A stretch of 64,000 nucleotides of DNA. Origin: Aromatoleum evansii. Its GTDB lineage: Bacteria > Pseudomonadota > Gammaproteobacteria > Burkholderiales > Rhodocyclaceae. A program made the position numbers and the translations under genes. Under the pieces are notes generated by a model. The model was given only the letters and a program-made list of their open reading frames with translations. It searched no databases and was not told the origin of the DNA. The stretch spans positions 27,825-91,824 of the forward strand of contig NZ_WTVK01000020.1 in NCBI RefSeq assembly GCF_012910805.1, written 5' to 3'. Shown here one piece after another: positions 52,748 to 61,947 of the stretch. Within the stretch, counting starts at the first letter, position 1. The number at the start of each line of letters is the position of its first letter.

Positions 52748-54172
52748 TCAGGCGCCCGAACCGGCGGGCCAGGCGAGCCGCAGGAGGTTGGTGCTGCCCG
52801 GGGTGCCGAAGGGCACCCCGGCGGTAACGACGACCGCCTGGCCGGGCACGGTCAGCCCTTCGTTGCGGCAGTGTTCGAGGGCGACGCTAACGATCTCCTC
52901 GACCGCACAGGCATCCGGCGAGCGCCGCGAGCGCACTCCCCACACCAGACACAGTCGGCGTGCCACCGCCTGAGACGGCGTAAGTCCGAGAATCGGCGAG
53001 CGCGGCCGCTGGTGCGCGATGCGCAGCGCAGTGGCACCTGAGGCGGTAAAGGCGACCGTGGCCGACAGCGGCAGCGTTGCGGCGACGGCTCGGATCGCGG
53101 TGCCTATGGCGTCGGTCGAGGTTTCCCTGGGGTCGGCCGCGACGGCTTCCATCAGTTGGCGTTGCAGCGGATCGGCCTCGGTGCTGGCGATGATGCGGCT
53201 CATCATTGCCAGCGCTTCGGCCGGGTAGCGGCCGGAGGCCGTTTCAGCCGACAGCATCACCGCATCGGCGCCGTCGAACACCGCTGTGGCGACGTCGGAG
53301 GCCTCCGCGCGGGTCGGTGTCGGCGCCGAGATCATCGACTCGAGCATCTGAGTGGCCACCACCACGGGCTTGCCGGCACGTCGGCACAAACGCACGATTC
53401 GCTTCTGCAGGCCCGGTACATCCTCCGGCGGCAGCTCCACGCCGAGGTCGCCGCGCGCCACCATGATGCCGTCGGCTAATTCGATGATCGCGTCCAGGTC
53501 CTGAAGCGCGGACGGTTTCTCGATCTTGGCCATCAGGAGCGCACGGTCACCAATCAACTCACGGGCCTCCACGAGATCCGCCGCGCGCTGCACGAAGGAC
53601 AGCGCCACCCAATCGATGTCGAGCTCAAGACCGAAGGCAAGGTCGCGCCTGTCCTTGGCGGTCAGCGCCGACAACGGTAGCGCCACGTCCGGCACATTGA
53701 CTCCCTTGCGGTCGGAGAGGCGGCCATCGGTCTGCGCCTCCATGTACAGGACCCCTTCGTCCTTGGCGACGACCTTCAGCCGCATCTTCCCGTCATCGAT
53801 CAGCAGCACGTGACCGGGGCCGACTGCGGCGATGATCTCCGGGTGGGGGATAGAGACCCGGGTGGCATCACCCGGGGTGGGATCGAGGTCGAAGCGGATG
53901 CGGTCACCGCGTGCCAGCGTAACGCCGCCCTCGGCAAAAGTGCCAAGCCGCAGCTTCGGCCCCTGCAGGTCGATCAATACGCCTATCGGGCGGCCGAGGC
54001 TTTCCTCCAGGGCCCGGATCCGCTGGCAAACGGCGCGGTGGTCGTCGTGGCTGCCGTGGCTGAAGTTGAGGCGGAAGGCATCCGCCCCAGCCTCGACGAG
54101 GGCGCGCAAAGTGTTGTTGTCGGCGCTCGCGGGGCCGACTGTTGCGAGGATCTTGGTGTTTTTACCTGGCAT
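52748..54172 (-). CDS. pyk: pyruvate kinase
   Basis: A 474-residue enzyme that converts PEP and ADP to pyruvate and ATP. Blocks include TKILATVGPAS, RLNFSHGSHDDH, VLIDLQGPKLRLG, the catalytic MAKIEKPSALQDLDAII, DGIMVARGDLGVELPPE and VATQMLESMISAPTPTRAEASDVATAV, followed by the C-terminal allosteric-type domain. Complete family length. It lies 78 bp after dctM and on the same strand, as the link between the transport/RLP operon and the enolase-PEPC genes. Confidence 0.95.
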   Translation of the reverse strand: MPGKNTKILATVGPASADNNTLRALVEAGADAFRLNFSHGSHDDHRAVCQRIRALEESLGRPIGVLIDLQGPKLRLGTFAEGGVTLARGDRIRFDLDPTPGDATRVSIPHPEIIAAVGPGHVLLIDDGKMRLKVVAKDEGVLYMEAQTDGRLSDRKGVNVPDVALPLSALTAKDRRDLAFGLELDIDWVALSFVQRAADLVEARELIGDRALLMAKIEKPSALQDLDAIIELADGIMVARGDLGVELPPEDVPGLQKRIVRLCRRAGKPVVVATQMLESMISAPTPTRAEASDVATAVFDGADAVMLSAETASGRYPAEALAMMSRIIASTEADPLQRQLMEAVAADPRETSTDAIGTAIRAVAATLPLSATVAFTASGATALRIAHQRPRSPILGLTPSQAVARRLCLVWGVRSRRSPDACAVEEIVSVALEHCRNEGLTVPGQAVVVTAGVPFGTPGSTNLLRLAWPAGSGA

Positions 54173-54219
54173 GGTCGCTCTAACGCCGCTTCGGCGGCCA
54201 AGGGGTTACGGGGGAGATG

Positions 54220-54244
54220 CTGTCGCGGCTTCCCGCCGCGGCAG
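54220..54244. terminator. hairpin between dctM and pyk
   Basis: CTGTCGCGGC / GCCGCGGCAG with a 5-base loop and one G-T pair. No T-run on the minus strand; it may weaken rather than stop transcription from the TRAP genes into pyk. Confidence 0.35.
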
Positions 54245-54250
54245 TAACGG

Positions 54251-55546
54251 TCAGAACAGTCGATACCAGAGCGACAGCTGCGGAACGTAGGTTATCAACG
54301 CCATCAACACGAGGCAGGCCAGCAAGAACCACCCAAGGTGCCGGAGCAGCTCAATGATCGGCACCCGGTTGGTCCGCGCGGCGACGTAGAGATTGGCAGC
54401 CAGCGGCGGCGTCAGCAGGCCGAGCTCGATGTTTGTCACCAGAATGATCGCGAAGTGAATTGGGTCGATGCCGTACTTCGCTGCAGTCGGTGCCAGCAGA
54501 GGTCCCATCAGCAGCGTCGCTGCGTTGGTCTCCATGAACATGCCGACAACGAGCAGGATGACGTTCACGACCAGCAGAAACACGAGCGGGCTGTCGGTCA
54601 CCGTGATTGCCCATGCAGCGATCGACTGTGGCACCTGTTCGAGCACCATGGCACGGTTGAAGATGCTGGTGAAGCCGATGATGACCAGGATCGCCGCGGC
54701 CGATAGCGCCGCACTCAGAAAAATCTTCTCCAGGTCGCGTGGTCCGACTACACGGTTCACGACCGTAACCAGCAGAGCGTAGAGCGCTGCGACGGCAGCT
54801 GCCTCGGTTGGCGTGAAAATGCCGGAATAGATGCCTCCGAGGACCAGTACCGGCAGCATCAGCGCCGGCAGCGCCTTGAAGAAGACGCTCGAACGCCGCG
54901 CGACGATCGCGGGAACGGACGCCTCCTTGGAGCCGACGGCTGCGGCAGACCTCTCCTTGCCGTCAGGGAGCACGCGGCTTGCCAGCGACGCATGCACGAT
55001 CATGAACGCGACAATCATGACAATGCCTGGCATCAGCGAGGCCAGGAACAGCTGCGTGATCGAGACGCCGACAATCGAGCCGTAAAGGATCAGCGGAATC
55101 GACGGTGGGATCAGCACGCCGAGGAGGCCGGCCGAGGCATTGAGCGCGGCGGTGTAGCCAGGCGAGTAGCCGCGATCGATCATTTCCTTGCCGACCGTGC
55201 TGCCAATCGCCGCCACCGTAGCCACCGACGAGCCGGTGATGGCTCCCATCAGCGCGCTCGACAGCACCATCACGTGGCCAAGATGCGCTCGAAAACGGCC
55301 AATCAACACGTCGCACACGGCAGTGAGCTGGCGAATCAGGCCGCCATGGCTCATCAACTGGCCGCCGAGCAAGAACAGCGGGATCGCGAGCAACGGGAAG
55401 ACGGTGACGGTGTCATAGGTAATCGAGGGTAGCACCGACCAGTCGACGTTCCAGCGCTCGGCGTTGGCGATGACCAGCAGGGTGAAGGCGATGCCAACCG
55501 GTACGCCGCACAACAAGATCAGAATGAGAGAGGTACCGAGAATCAT
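54251..55546 (-). CDS. dctM: TRAP transporter large permease (DctM)
   Basis: A 431-residue polytopic permease with about 12 helices. Family marks: LGGQLMSHGGLIRQL, TGSSVATVAAIGSTVGKEMIDRGYSPGYTAALNASAGLLGVLIPPSIPLILYG, and GIFTPTEAAAVAALYAL. It uses the sodium gradient to import a carboxylated compound with DctQ and DctP. Overlaps the dctQ stop by 4 bp. Its location next to an RLP and DUF1537 kinase suggests an acid-sugar substrate. Confidence 0.94.
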   Translation of the reverse strand: MILGTSLILILLCGVPVGIAFTLLVIANAERWNVDWSVLPSITYDTVTVFPLLAIPLFLLGGQLMSHGGLIRQLTAVCDVLIGRFRAHLGHVMVLSSALMGAITGSSVATVAAIGSTVGKEMIDRGYSPGYTAALNASAGLLGVLIPPSIPLILYGSIVGVSITQLFLASLMPGIVMIVAFMIVHASLASRVLPDGKERSAAAVGSKEASVPAIVARRSSVFFKALPALMLPVLVLGGIYSGIFTPTEAAAVAALYALLVTVVNRVVGPRDLEKIFLSAALSAAAILVIIGFTSIFNRAMVLEQVPQSIAAWAITVTDSPLVFLLVVNVILLVVGMFMETNAATLLMGPLLAPTAAKYGIDPIHFAIILVTNIELGLLTPPLAANLYVAARTNRVPIIELLRHLGWFLLACLVLMALITYVPQLSLWYRLF

Positions 55547-56079
55547 GAGAGCTCCTCGAGAACTGGCGGTTCATCGTTGGCGGCACGGAGCAGTTCCGCG
55601 ACCGCATGCAGCAGCACCAGAACCATGCCGAGCGGAAAGAAGAAGGCCGGAATGGCGACGGGTGTGCCGAGGTCGAGGCCGCGTTCGCCAGAGCTGAGCG
55701 CAGCTTGGAAGAACTCCAGTGACGTGTGGAAGTACACGGCGCCGAAGACGATCATCGCCAGGGCGACGACTATCCGGCCAAGCCGGCGCACCTGGCGGTT
55801 ATTGACGTGGTGGATGATGTCAACGGCAATGTGCGACCCGGTGTAGGTGCACATCGCCGCGCCGACGAAGGTCAGCGGCGCCATCGCGAATATGGCGATT
55901 TCCCCTACATCGGGAACGGCCAGATTGAAATAGCGCACCACGACGCTGACGCTGACCGCCAGCAGCATGGCGACAAGCGAAGTGATGCAAACCCACTTCT
56001 CCGCCCGAAAGACCTGTCGTTCGACGGACAGGAACAGGCTACTTGCGCGTTGGAGTGCTGACATGGCGGCTTCCATCAC
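55543..56079 (-). CDS. dctQ: TRAP transporter small permease (DctQ)
   Basis: A 178-residue protein with four helices and the DctQ pattern (MLLAVSVSVVVRYFNLAVPDVGEIAIFAM; TGSHIAVDIIHHVNNRQVRRLGR). Its start overlaps the dctP stop and its end overlaps dctM, so dctPQM form a tight operon. Confidence 0.92.
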   Translation of the reverse strand: MMEAAMSALQRASSLFLSVERQVFRAEKWVCITSLVAMLLAVSVSVVVRYFNLAVPDVGEIAIFAMAPLTFVGAAMCTYTGSHIAVDIIHHVNNRQVRRLGRIVVALAMIVFGAVYFHTSLEFFQAALSSGERGLDLGTPVAIPAFFFPLGMVLVLLHAVAELLRAANDEPPVLEELS

Positions 56080-57092
56080 TGCTTCCGCGCGGCGGCGGCC
56101 TCTTGGCGAAGGGTGGCGATGCGCTCGGCGCCGTAGGTCGAGGCGAGCTTATCCCACACGTGCTGCCCCACCTTCTCGAACGCGGCCATCGACTGCGCCG
56201 ACGGGCGGATCAGCTTGATGCCGCCATCCTGAATCTTCTGCAAAAACTGAGCGTTCAGCTCGCGGTTCTTCTGTATCTGCTTCTTGGTGACCTCGGCGGC
56301 CGTGTCGGTCAGGATCTGCTTCTCGGCAGCGGACAGCTTCGACCAGAAGCGTGAGCTCGACGCCACGGCACCCATCGCATAGACGTGGTTGGTCAGCGTC
56401 ATGTACTTCTGCGTCTCGAAGAGGCGCGACTCGTAGGTGATGCTGGCGCCGTTGTCCTGGCCGTCCACGGTCTTCTGTTGCAGCGCGGTGAACAACTCCG
56501 AGAACGGCATCACCACGACCTGCGTGCCTGCATCCTCGAAGAACGTCTTGATCGCGGCCGAGCCGGGCACGCGCAGCTTTAAGCCCTTCAGGTCGGTCGG
56601 ATTTTCTACCGGCCGATCGGAGTTGGTTACAGCGCGGAACTCCAGTTCAAAGAAGCCGAGGGTCTCGATGTTCAGCTTGCCGAGCGTCTCACGCAGCGTT
56701 GTCTGCAGCACCCCTTTGGGGTTGTAGAAGATTGCGTCGGCCGTCTTGAAGTCGTTGGCGATGTAAGGCAGATAATGGATGTCGAGCAGCGGGTTCAGTC
56801 CGGCGAGCGAGCCGGGGTTGAGCAGTGCAAGTTCGAGCGAGCCGCGCGACAGTTCGCGTGCCTGCGCCTGCTCTCCGCCAAGCTGGTTGGCCGGGAAGAC
56901 AGTAATGCTGATCTTGCCATTGGTGCGTTCGCCGACCAGCTTGGCGAACTCCTGCGCCGCTTGGTCCATCGTGCTGTTGGCGGCAAAGACGTGTCCCATC
57001 CTGGCCTTGATGTCTTGTGCCGCAGCGGGTGTGACAATAAAGGCCGATGCCAGTGCGAGCGAAATGCTGGCAATGAAGTTGCGCTTGTTCAT
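56076..57092 (-). CDS. dctP: TRAP transporter substrate-binding protein (DctP)
   Basis: A 338-residue periplasmic receptor with signal peptide (ending TPAAAQ). Family elements: MGHVFAANSTMDQAAQEFAKLVGERTNGKISITVFPANQLGGEQAQARELSRGSLELALL, the conserved Arg in LKGLKLRVPGSAAIKTFFEDAGTQVVVMPFSELFTALQQKTVDGQDN that binds a carboxylate, and the usual C-terminal helix. The substrate is therefore expected to carry a carboxylate. Lies 30 bp downstream of the SDR gene. Confidence 0.93.
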   Translation of the reverse strand: MNKRNFIASISLALASAFIVTPAAAQDIKARMGHVFAANSTMDQAAQEFAKLVGERTNGKISITVFPANQLGGEQAQARELSRGSLELALLNPGSLAGLNPLLDIHYLPYIANDFKTADAIFYNPKGVLQTTLRETLGKLNIETLGFFELEFRAVTNSDRPVENPTDLKGLKLRVPGSAAIKTFFEDAGTQVVVMPFSELFTALQQKTVDGQDNGASITYESRLFETQKYMTLTNHVYAMGAVASSSRFWSKLSAAEKQILTDTAAEVTKKQIQKNRELNAQFLQKIQDGGIKLIRPSAQSMAAFEKVGQHVWDKLASTYGAERIATLRQEAAAARKQ

Positions 57093-57122
57093 GTGTCTCC
57101 TCCTTGGATTTGCGTAAAAAAG

Positions 57123-57896
57123 TCAAATGCCCCTGGCGCCGGAGGCCAGGAAGCCTCCATCGACCGGCAGGGTGACGCCGGTCACGTAACCGGCTTCTTC
57201 CGACACCAGGTACATCACTGCCGCCGCGATTTCTCCGGTCGTCCCATAGCGGTTCATGGGGATTGCGTTCGAGTATTCGCGGCGGAACTGGTCTGTATGC
57301 AGCGCTCGCGTCATCGGCGTGTCCACCGGTCCGGGAGCGACGGCGTTAGCGGTTACTCCGTGCTCGGCGAGTTCGACCGCCATCTGCCGTGTCAGCGCGA
57401 TCACCGCGCCCTTCGATGTGCCATAGGCGGTACGTCCGGTACCGACCGCACGCATGCCGGCCACGGAGGCGATGTTGACGATTCGCCCCCACTTGCGTCG
57501 TGCCATCAGTCGTGCCGCCTGCTGGCAGCACAAGAAGGCACCGGTGACGTTGACCGCCATCGTCGCGGCGAAGTTATCCAGCGGGAAATCGAGGAACGGA
57601 AAGACCTTGGCGATGCCGGCCGAGTTCACCAGTACGTCGCAGCGCCCGTGACGCCGATCGATATCGGCAAACGCACCGGCCACCGAATCGGGATCGCTGA
57701 CATCAATTGTCTGCGCCTCGGCCGTGCCGCCTTTCGCGCGCAGGTCGGCGGCGGTTGCCTGAGCGGCAGCCTCATCGCGATCCGCGACGATGACGATCAT
57801 TCCCGCTGCGGACAGACGCTGGCAGACCTCGGCGCCGATGCCCATGGCACCGCCGGTGACGACCGCGACGCGCTTTTCTGTAGTGGATTGCTGCAT
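57123..57896 (-). CDS. SDR family oxidoreductase
   Basis: A 257-residue classical short-chain dehydrogenase. Cofactor motif TGGAMGIG, NSAG motif (NSAG), catalytic Ser in NIASVAG, YGTSK with Tyr and Lys, and PGPVDTPM after the active site; ends with the typical VTGVTLPVDGGFLASG. The Asp in VIVADRD after strand 2 points to NAD(H) preference. ATG 57896 is favoured by GAAAGGA upstream. It probably oxidises the hydroxy group of the imported sugar acid before phosphorylation. Confidence 0.92.
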   Translation of the reverse strand: MQQSTTEKRVAVVTGGAMGIGAEVCQRLSAAGMIVIVADRDEAAAQATAADLRAKGGTAEAQTIDVSDPDSVAGAFADIDRRHGRCDVLVNSAGIAKVFPFLDFPLDNFAATMAVNVTGAFLCCQQAARLMARRKWGRIVNIASVAGMRAVGTGRTAYGTSKGAVIALTRQMAVELAEHGVTANAVAPGPVDTPMTRALHTDQFRREYSNAIPMNRYGTTGEIAAAVMYLVSEEAGYVTGVTLPVDGGFLASGARGI

Positions 57897-57940
57897 GGTC
57901 TCGATTCCTTTCAAGTGAAAACGTTGGATGTCGCCGTGGA

Positions 57941-59347
57941 TCAGGCCATCGGCGTGCTGCCGCGCAGCGCGCGGACGAAGTAATCGGCACTACCCATCTG
58001 TCCGCCTTTCAGCGCCAGTTCAAGGCCGCGCAGGTGAGGCGCAGACGACAGCACAGTGCACAGCGGCGCGCCAGGCGCCAGACGGGCGCGAATCTCGAGC
58101 GCATCGGGCGCGAGGACCTGGGTGATGCGGCTCGAGGTATCACCGCCCGAGAGCACCAGGCGGCGCAGCGGGTGGCTGCGGACGATGTCATTGACCACCC
58201 TGGCGAGTTGTTCGGCGACCATTCGTCCGCTCTGATGCCTCGCCTCTTCCGCGGTGCAGCCGTGGGCGCGCAGAGTCTGGATCAGTCGCGCCACCCGGGC
58301 GTCGTCCGGTCCGCGGGCGGTGTGCATCACGACGCTCGCGCCGTCGGCCAGCGCAGCGACGACATCGCGTACCAGCTGCTTCTCGGCGGCACCCGTTTCC
58401 GGGCCGATGGTCAGTGCCTCGACATCGATGGCGACCTCGCGGAAGCCGGCATCGATCGCCGTCTGGATTTGCGTTGCACTAAGCTTTGAGGCACTACCGG
58501 AGACGACCAGCACTTGATCGACCGCCTCGAAGCGGTCGTAACGGTCCGCCGCGGGCGCAAGGCCCTGCTGCCGCCAAAATTGCGTCAGTGCGTACTCGAC
58601 ACCCGAGGAGCCGACGATGAACAGGGGCGCGTCTCGCTCCGACGCCATTTGCTGCAGGCAGGCGCCGGTCGCTGTCAGATGCGCCTCGGTCAGTCCATCG
58701 AAGACTATGCCCTGGTACGACGCGGCCATCGACGCGATGCGCTCGGCGAGTTCGGTCGGAGCAGCATCAAGCCAGGTGAGCGGCACATTGCCGATCTCCA
58801 GTGCCGCCTGCTGCTGCAGGTGGCGTGCGAGGTCCGACTCCTGCATCGGCGTGACCGGATGCACACTCATGATCGGGTGGCGGTCGATCCGGTAGACTTG
58901 ACCGTCGGTGCCCGAGCGCGCGAACAGATGGCCGAAGAGACAGTAGCGACCGAGCGCCGGCGTGCCTGCGACGATCGGCACCAGCGGCTGCGCAAAGCTT
59001 GCCTGAGACAGTTCGATGACCCGGCCGATGCTGCCGACGGTCGGAGCGCTGTCAAAGGTCGAGCAGACCTTGTAGTGGACAAAGCACGTCGGCAGGGCAG
59101 CGAGGCCGCGCAGCACGCCAGGCAGTTCATCGTCCATTTCGGCCGGGGTCATCGCCCGGCTGCTGCCGGCCACGCCGATGGCATCGAAGTCGCCGAGCGC
59201 CTCCATTTGATCCGGTGTGGGCACCGACAGGAATAGCGCGCAGCGCAGACCGCTAAAGGCCAGGACTTCAAGCGCATCGGTCGAGCCGGTGAAATCGTCG
59301 CCATAGAAGGCGAGCCTTAGGGTGCCGGGGGGGAGTGTTGCAGCCAT
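57941..59347 (-). CDS. DUF1537 four-carbon acid sugar kinase family (OtnK/OiaK-like)
   Basis: A 468-residue protein of the DUF1537/four-carbon acid sugar kinase family. N-terminal domain begins LRLAFYGDDFTGSTDALEVLAFSGLRCALFL, with the conserved DDFTGS; FVHYKVCSTFDSAPTVGSIGRVIEL; C-terminal nucleotide-binding domain contains VLSGGDTSSRITQVL and LALKGGQMGSADYF. Known members phosphorylate 3-oxo-tetronates, threonate-type acids or 3-oxo-isoapionate. It ends only 4 bp from the RLP gene start side, so translation is coupled. Together with the RLP it matches the published D-apionate/oxo-isoapionate pathway logic (kinase then RLP). Confidence 0.9.
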   Translation of the reverse strand: MAATLPPGTLRLAFYGDDFTGSTDALEVLAFSGLRCALFLSVPTPDQMEALGDFDAIGVAGSSRAMTPAEMDDELPGVLRGLAALPTCFVHYKVCSTFDSAPTVGSIGRVIELSQASFAQPLVPIVAGTPALGRYCLFGHLFARSGTDGQVYRIDRHPIMSVHPVTPMQESDLARHLQQQAALEIGNVPLTWLDAAPTELAERIASMAASYQGIVFDGLTEAHLTATGACLQQMASERDAPLFIVGSSGVEYALTQFWRQQGLAPAADRYDRFEAVDQVLVVSGSASKLSATQIQTAIDAGFREVAIDVEALTIGPETGAAEKQLVRDVVAALADGASVVMHTARGPDDARVARLIQTLRAHGCTAEEARHQSGRMVAEQLARVVNDIVRSHPLRRLVLSGGDTSSRITQVLAPDALEIRARLAPGAPLCTVLSSAPHLRGLELALKGGQMGSADYFVRALRGSTPMA

Positions 59348-59351
59348 CGCA

Positions 59352-60626
59352 TTAACGTCCGGAGAATTGCTCGAGCGCGCGTTTCAGCGCCGGCCGCGAC
59401 TCGGCGTACTCGGCCAGGTCGACACCGGCGACCGCCGCCTCCCAAGCTTCACACATGCTGGCGACCCCGGCCGCGACGCCGTCGGGGTGGCCGATGATCC
59501 CGCCGCCGGCCAAGTGCATCAGATCGACCGACTTCAGCTGCCGATACAGGTCCGGCGCCTGCCCTCCCCACTGCCCGGACGAGAAGACCGGGACGATCGG
59601 CGACTGTCCACCAAGCGGCGCCATGCAAGCCTTGGCGGAAGCGATAACTGATGCATCGGGTTCCCAGAACTTGCTGCGCAGGCCATTGACGTGAAGCTGA
59701 TCGACGCCCGCCAGGCGCCAGATCTTCTGGTAGGCGGCGAAATCCATCCCGAGCTGCGGGCAGCGCGTCAGCGCCCCCCAGCCATTGCGGTGACCGTGGA
59801 TTGGCACCTGCGCATGCCGGCGCAAGTCCTCGACGGCGGACAACCCGACCCAATTGACGCTAACCATCACGCAAGTGCCGCCAGCGCTGACCACCTCGTC
59901 GTGACGCCGCCGCATCTCCTCGACACTGCCGGAAATGTTGATCGCATACATTGGCATGCGGCCGAGACGATCGGCGTGCCGCTGCAGCACCGGCATGACG
60001 GCGCGTAGCCGCTCGCCGAACGGCGCATACGGGGGGTCGGCGATCAGTTCATCGTCCTTGATGAAATCGATGCCTGCCGAACAGAGCGAGTCCACGAGTT
60101 CAGCCGTCTGCGCCGGAGTCAGGCCGATGCTCGGCTTGATGATCGTGCCGATCAGCGGCCGATCATGAATCTGCGTCAGCGCGCGCGTGCCCTTGACTCC
60201 GAACTGGGGGCCGGGAAAGCCGCTCAGGTAGTCGGCGGGCAGGTCGAGGTCGAGGAGCCTGAGGCCAGTCACCTCTCCCAGTTCGAACAGATTGCCCGCC
60301 ACGGTGGCCATCAGCGATGTCAGGTTGTGGCCGACGTTGTCGATCGGGAAAGCGATCTCGATCTCGCCGCGGTGATAGACCTCCGCATCTCTATGGCGCG
60401 CGACGTAAGCGCTATGCAGCGAAGGTTCGTGCCCCGGCGGCAGCGGGTCGATGCGGACGACCCTGGCGCGCGACCGGCGCTTCAGATCTTCGCTTTCGCT
60501 GGCGAGGGCAAGGAATGTCCCGCTCGATTGTTCGCCGGCGATCACGTCAGCGACCTTCTGCAGGGGATCGGGGCTTTCGACCCAGTAGCGCGCGCGGAAC
60601 TCCGCACGTTGATTTTCGTTCGGCAT
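59352..60626 (-). CDS. RuBisCO-like protein (form IV-type RLP)
   Basis: A 424-residue RuBisCO large-subunit fold. The metal-binding lysine is retained: DFIKDDE, K190 with D192 and E193 (equivalent to K201/D203/E204). K164 in GTIIKPSIGL equals K175, but K177 is replaced by Ser, so CO2 fixation is not expected. The C-terminal barrel has VPIHGHRNG, HVNGLRSKF, FSSGQWGGQAPDLYRQL and HLAGGGIIGHPDG. Among RLPs the partner DUF1537 kinase suggests action on a phosphorylated branched or C4-C5 oxo-acid, as with OiaX/OiaT (decarboxylase or transcarboxylase/hydrolase). Start at ATG 60626; earlier in-frame starts are possible. First gene of the minus-strand operon. Confidence 0.88.
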   Translation of the reverse strand: MPNENQRAEFRARYWVESPDPLQKVADVIAGEQSSGTFLALASESEDLKRRSRARVVRIDPLPPGHEPSLHSAYVARHRDAEVYHRGEIEIAFPIDNVGHNLTSLMATVAGNLFELGEVTGLRLLDLDLPADYLSGFPGPQFGVKGTRALTQIHDRPLIGTIIKPSIGLTPAQTAELVDSLCSAGIDFIKDDELIADPPYAPFGERLRAVMPVLQRHADRLGRMPMYAINISGSVEEMRRRHDEVVSAGGTCVMVSVNWVGLSAVEDLRRHAQVPIHGHRNGWGALTRCPQLGMDFAAYQKIWRLAGVDQLHVNGLRSKFWEPDASVIASAKACMAPLGGQSPIVPVFSSGQWGGQAPDLYRQLKSVDLMHLAGGGIIGHPDGVAAGVASMCEAWEAAVAGVDLAEYAESRPALKRALEQFSGR

Positions 60627-61078
60627 CAGCCTGGTCCATCCTGTTCTAGTCATCCGAAGGAGTGGTCCCGAACCGAAGAGCCTGTGACTTTCATGCCGGA
60701 ACCGTCGAGCCAATCCTAAGCAGCCAGGGCTGGACCAGCAATCGATATAAAATTCCACTTATGTGAGTAAAGCTCACACGGCAGACTAGTGCAAATCAAC
60801 GAAAAGTTGCCGGGAAGAGTGACCGTAATTCTTCCGAGCTCGTTGAAAAGGGGGGAGGTAATCCACTCGCTGTGAAAGCTAAACAACCCCGATTTCACTT
60901 TCAGGCGGCAACGCTAAGGGCAGCTGCAGTTCATGCAGCGAACCCTCAATGGCCGCGTCAGGCGAGGACAATGCGGTCAGGCGGAAGAAACGACTTGCGG
61001 CTTGGATATCAGAAAGCGGACTTCGACCTTGCAAACATCATCAGGCAGGTCAGGGTCGCTATGGAAAGATTTTCATAG
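60627..61078. other. promoter region of the RLP operon
   Basis: About 450 bp without a supported gene. Contains the inverted repeat at 60762-60778. The segment 60780-61078 shows nothing else convincing. Confidence 0.45.
60762..60778. promoter_or_regulatory. candidate operator upstream of the RLP operon
   Basis: TGTGAG-TAAAG-CTCACA, a perfect 6-bp inverted repeat with 5-bp spacer, about 136 bp upstream of the RLP start. No neighbouring regulator gene is obvious. Confidence 0.5.
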
Positions 61079-61414
61079 CGACCCCTATGTGCACATGCCG
61101 GCTATGCGCAGTTGTGCCCCGTCATCGAGCGCCGACGCGCCCATGGGGGCGCGCAACTGCGCATAGTTTCACTGCGGCATCGGACTCAAGCAATGACTGC
61201 GGGCGACCGATAGAGACGGATCATCACGTCAGACAGTGGTGAAGCCGGTGGGTCGAGCACGCCCCGTACGCCCGAAGGAGCAAATCGACCTTTCGGCTCT
61301 GGCGAAACTATGCACAGATCCGGCGCCCCGCGGTTCCGCAGTCGAGCAAGCACGTGATGTTCAGCAGGCGACCTTGTCGGCACTGCGCATAGTTCGATTG
61401 TGCACATAGGGGTC
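61079..61414. mobile_element. MITE-like element with 34-bp inverted ends
   Basis: The left end CGACCCCTATGTGCACA (61079-61095) is the exact reverse complement of 61398-61414. After 6 unmatched bases on each side an inner arm (CTATGCGCAGT / ACTGCGCATAG) also matches, so the ends form a 34-bp inverted repeat. A third CTGCGCATAG copy lies near 61155. The 336-bp interior encodes no transposase. Subterminal repeats of this type are known from IS21-like elements; the structure suggests a deletion derivative. Confidence 0.6.
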
Positions 61415-61886
61415 GAAAGTTCGCGCTCGCCGGCGTGTGAAGCGGCCGTTCGCGGCCATGCAGGGCCGAACGACAGTTGACCGCCGTATTGCTGTCCCAG
61501 ATCGGCCAGAGGGCCAAGGCCGGCATTGGCCGAGAAATTGCCGCATTGGCCGGTGCGGGCATCATGACCCTTGATGCCGCGGAGCCCTGTTCGGAGTTTA
61601 TGTCGGATCGCGTCGGAGGGCTCGTTCATATCCAGTGCTCCCTTCAATTGGGCGCCGCATTCTTGTTCCAGACTGGTGAGGTTGCGTTCCCGTCGGTGCA
61701 TGACACGGCGGTCTTGATCGGCTTATCGTCCCCGCAACACGGACTGGAGTGCCGAGATTTCCGGCAAAACGTGTGCGTGAGATTTGCGTGACTTCATGGA
61801 GCTCCATGCTGCCGACACCATGCATCTGCAACGGGCGCGTGGTGTATACGACCAATAAAAACAGTCACTTAGAAGTGACAACTGAG
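61415..61886. other. island right-end non-coding region
   Basis: About 470 bp with no recognised gene. It contains the second copy of the 24-bp direct repeat (61774-61797) and a short palindrome GTCACTT-AG-AAGTGAC (61864-61879) just before the tRNA-His fragment, possibly an integrase or regulator binding site. Confidence 0.4.
61774..61797 (+). repeat. 24-bp direct repeat, right copy
   Basis: Identical to 35944-35967. It lies 90 bp inside the right tRNA-His fragment, whereas the left copy lies about 1.1 kb outside the left fragment. Confidence 0.6.
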
Positions 61887-61931
61887 TTGTGGCTCCAGGT
61901 GTCACCGGTTCGATCCCGGTATGTCGCCCCA
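61887..61931 (+). repeat. tRNA-His 3' fragment, right copy (att-type repeat)
   Basis: Same 45 nt as 37069-37113, from the anticodon loop (TTGTGGC) through the T arm to CCCCA. It is followed by AATCAAGGA as in the left copy and by a strong terminator, as expected for the natural end of a tRNA gene. No 5' half precedes it. It marks the right boundary of the 24.8-kb island. Confidence 0.82.
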
Positions 61932-61947
61932 TAAAATCAAGGAATTA

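Noticed and set aside
61186..61701. Minus-strand ORF of 171 codons between the RLP operon and the tRNA fragment
   Set aside because: It runs through the inverted-repeat element, has no ribosome-binding site and no recognisable domain.
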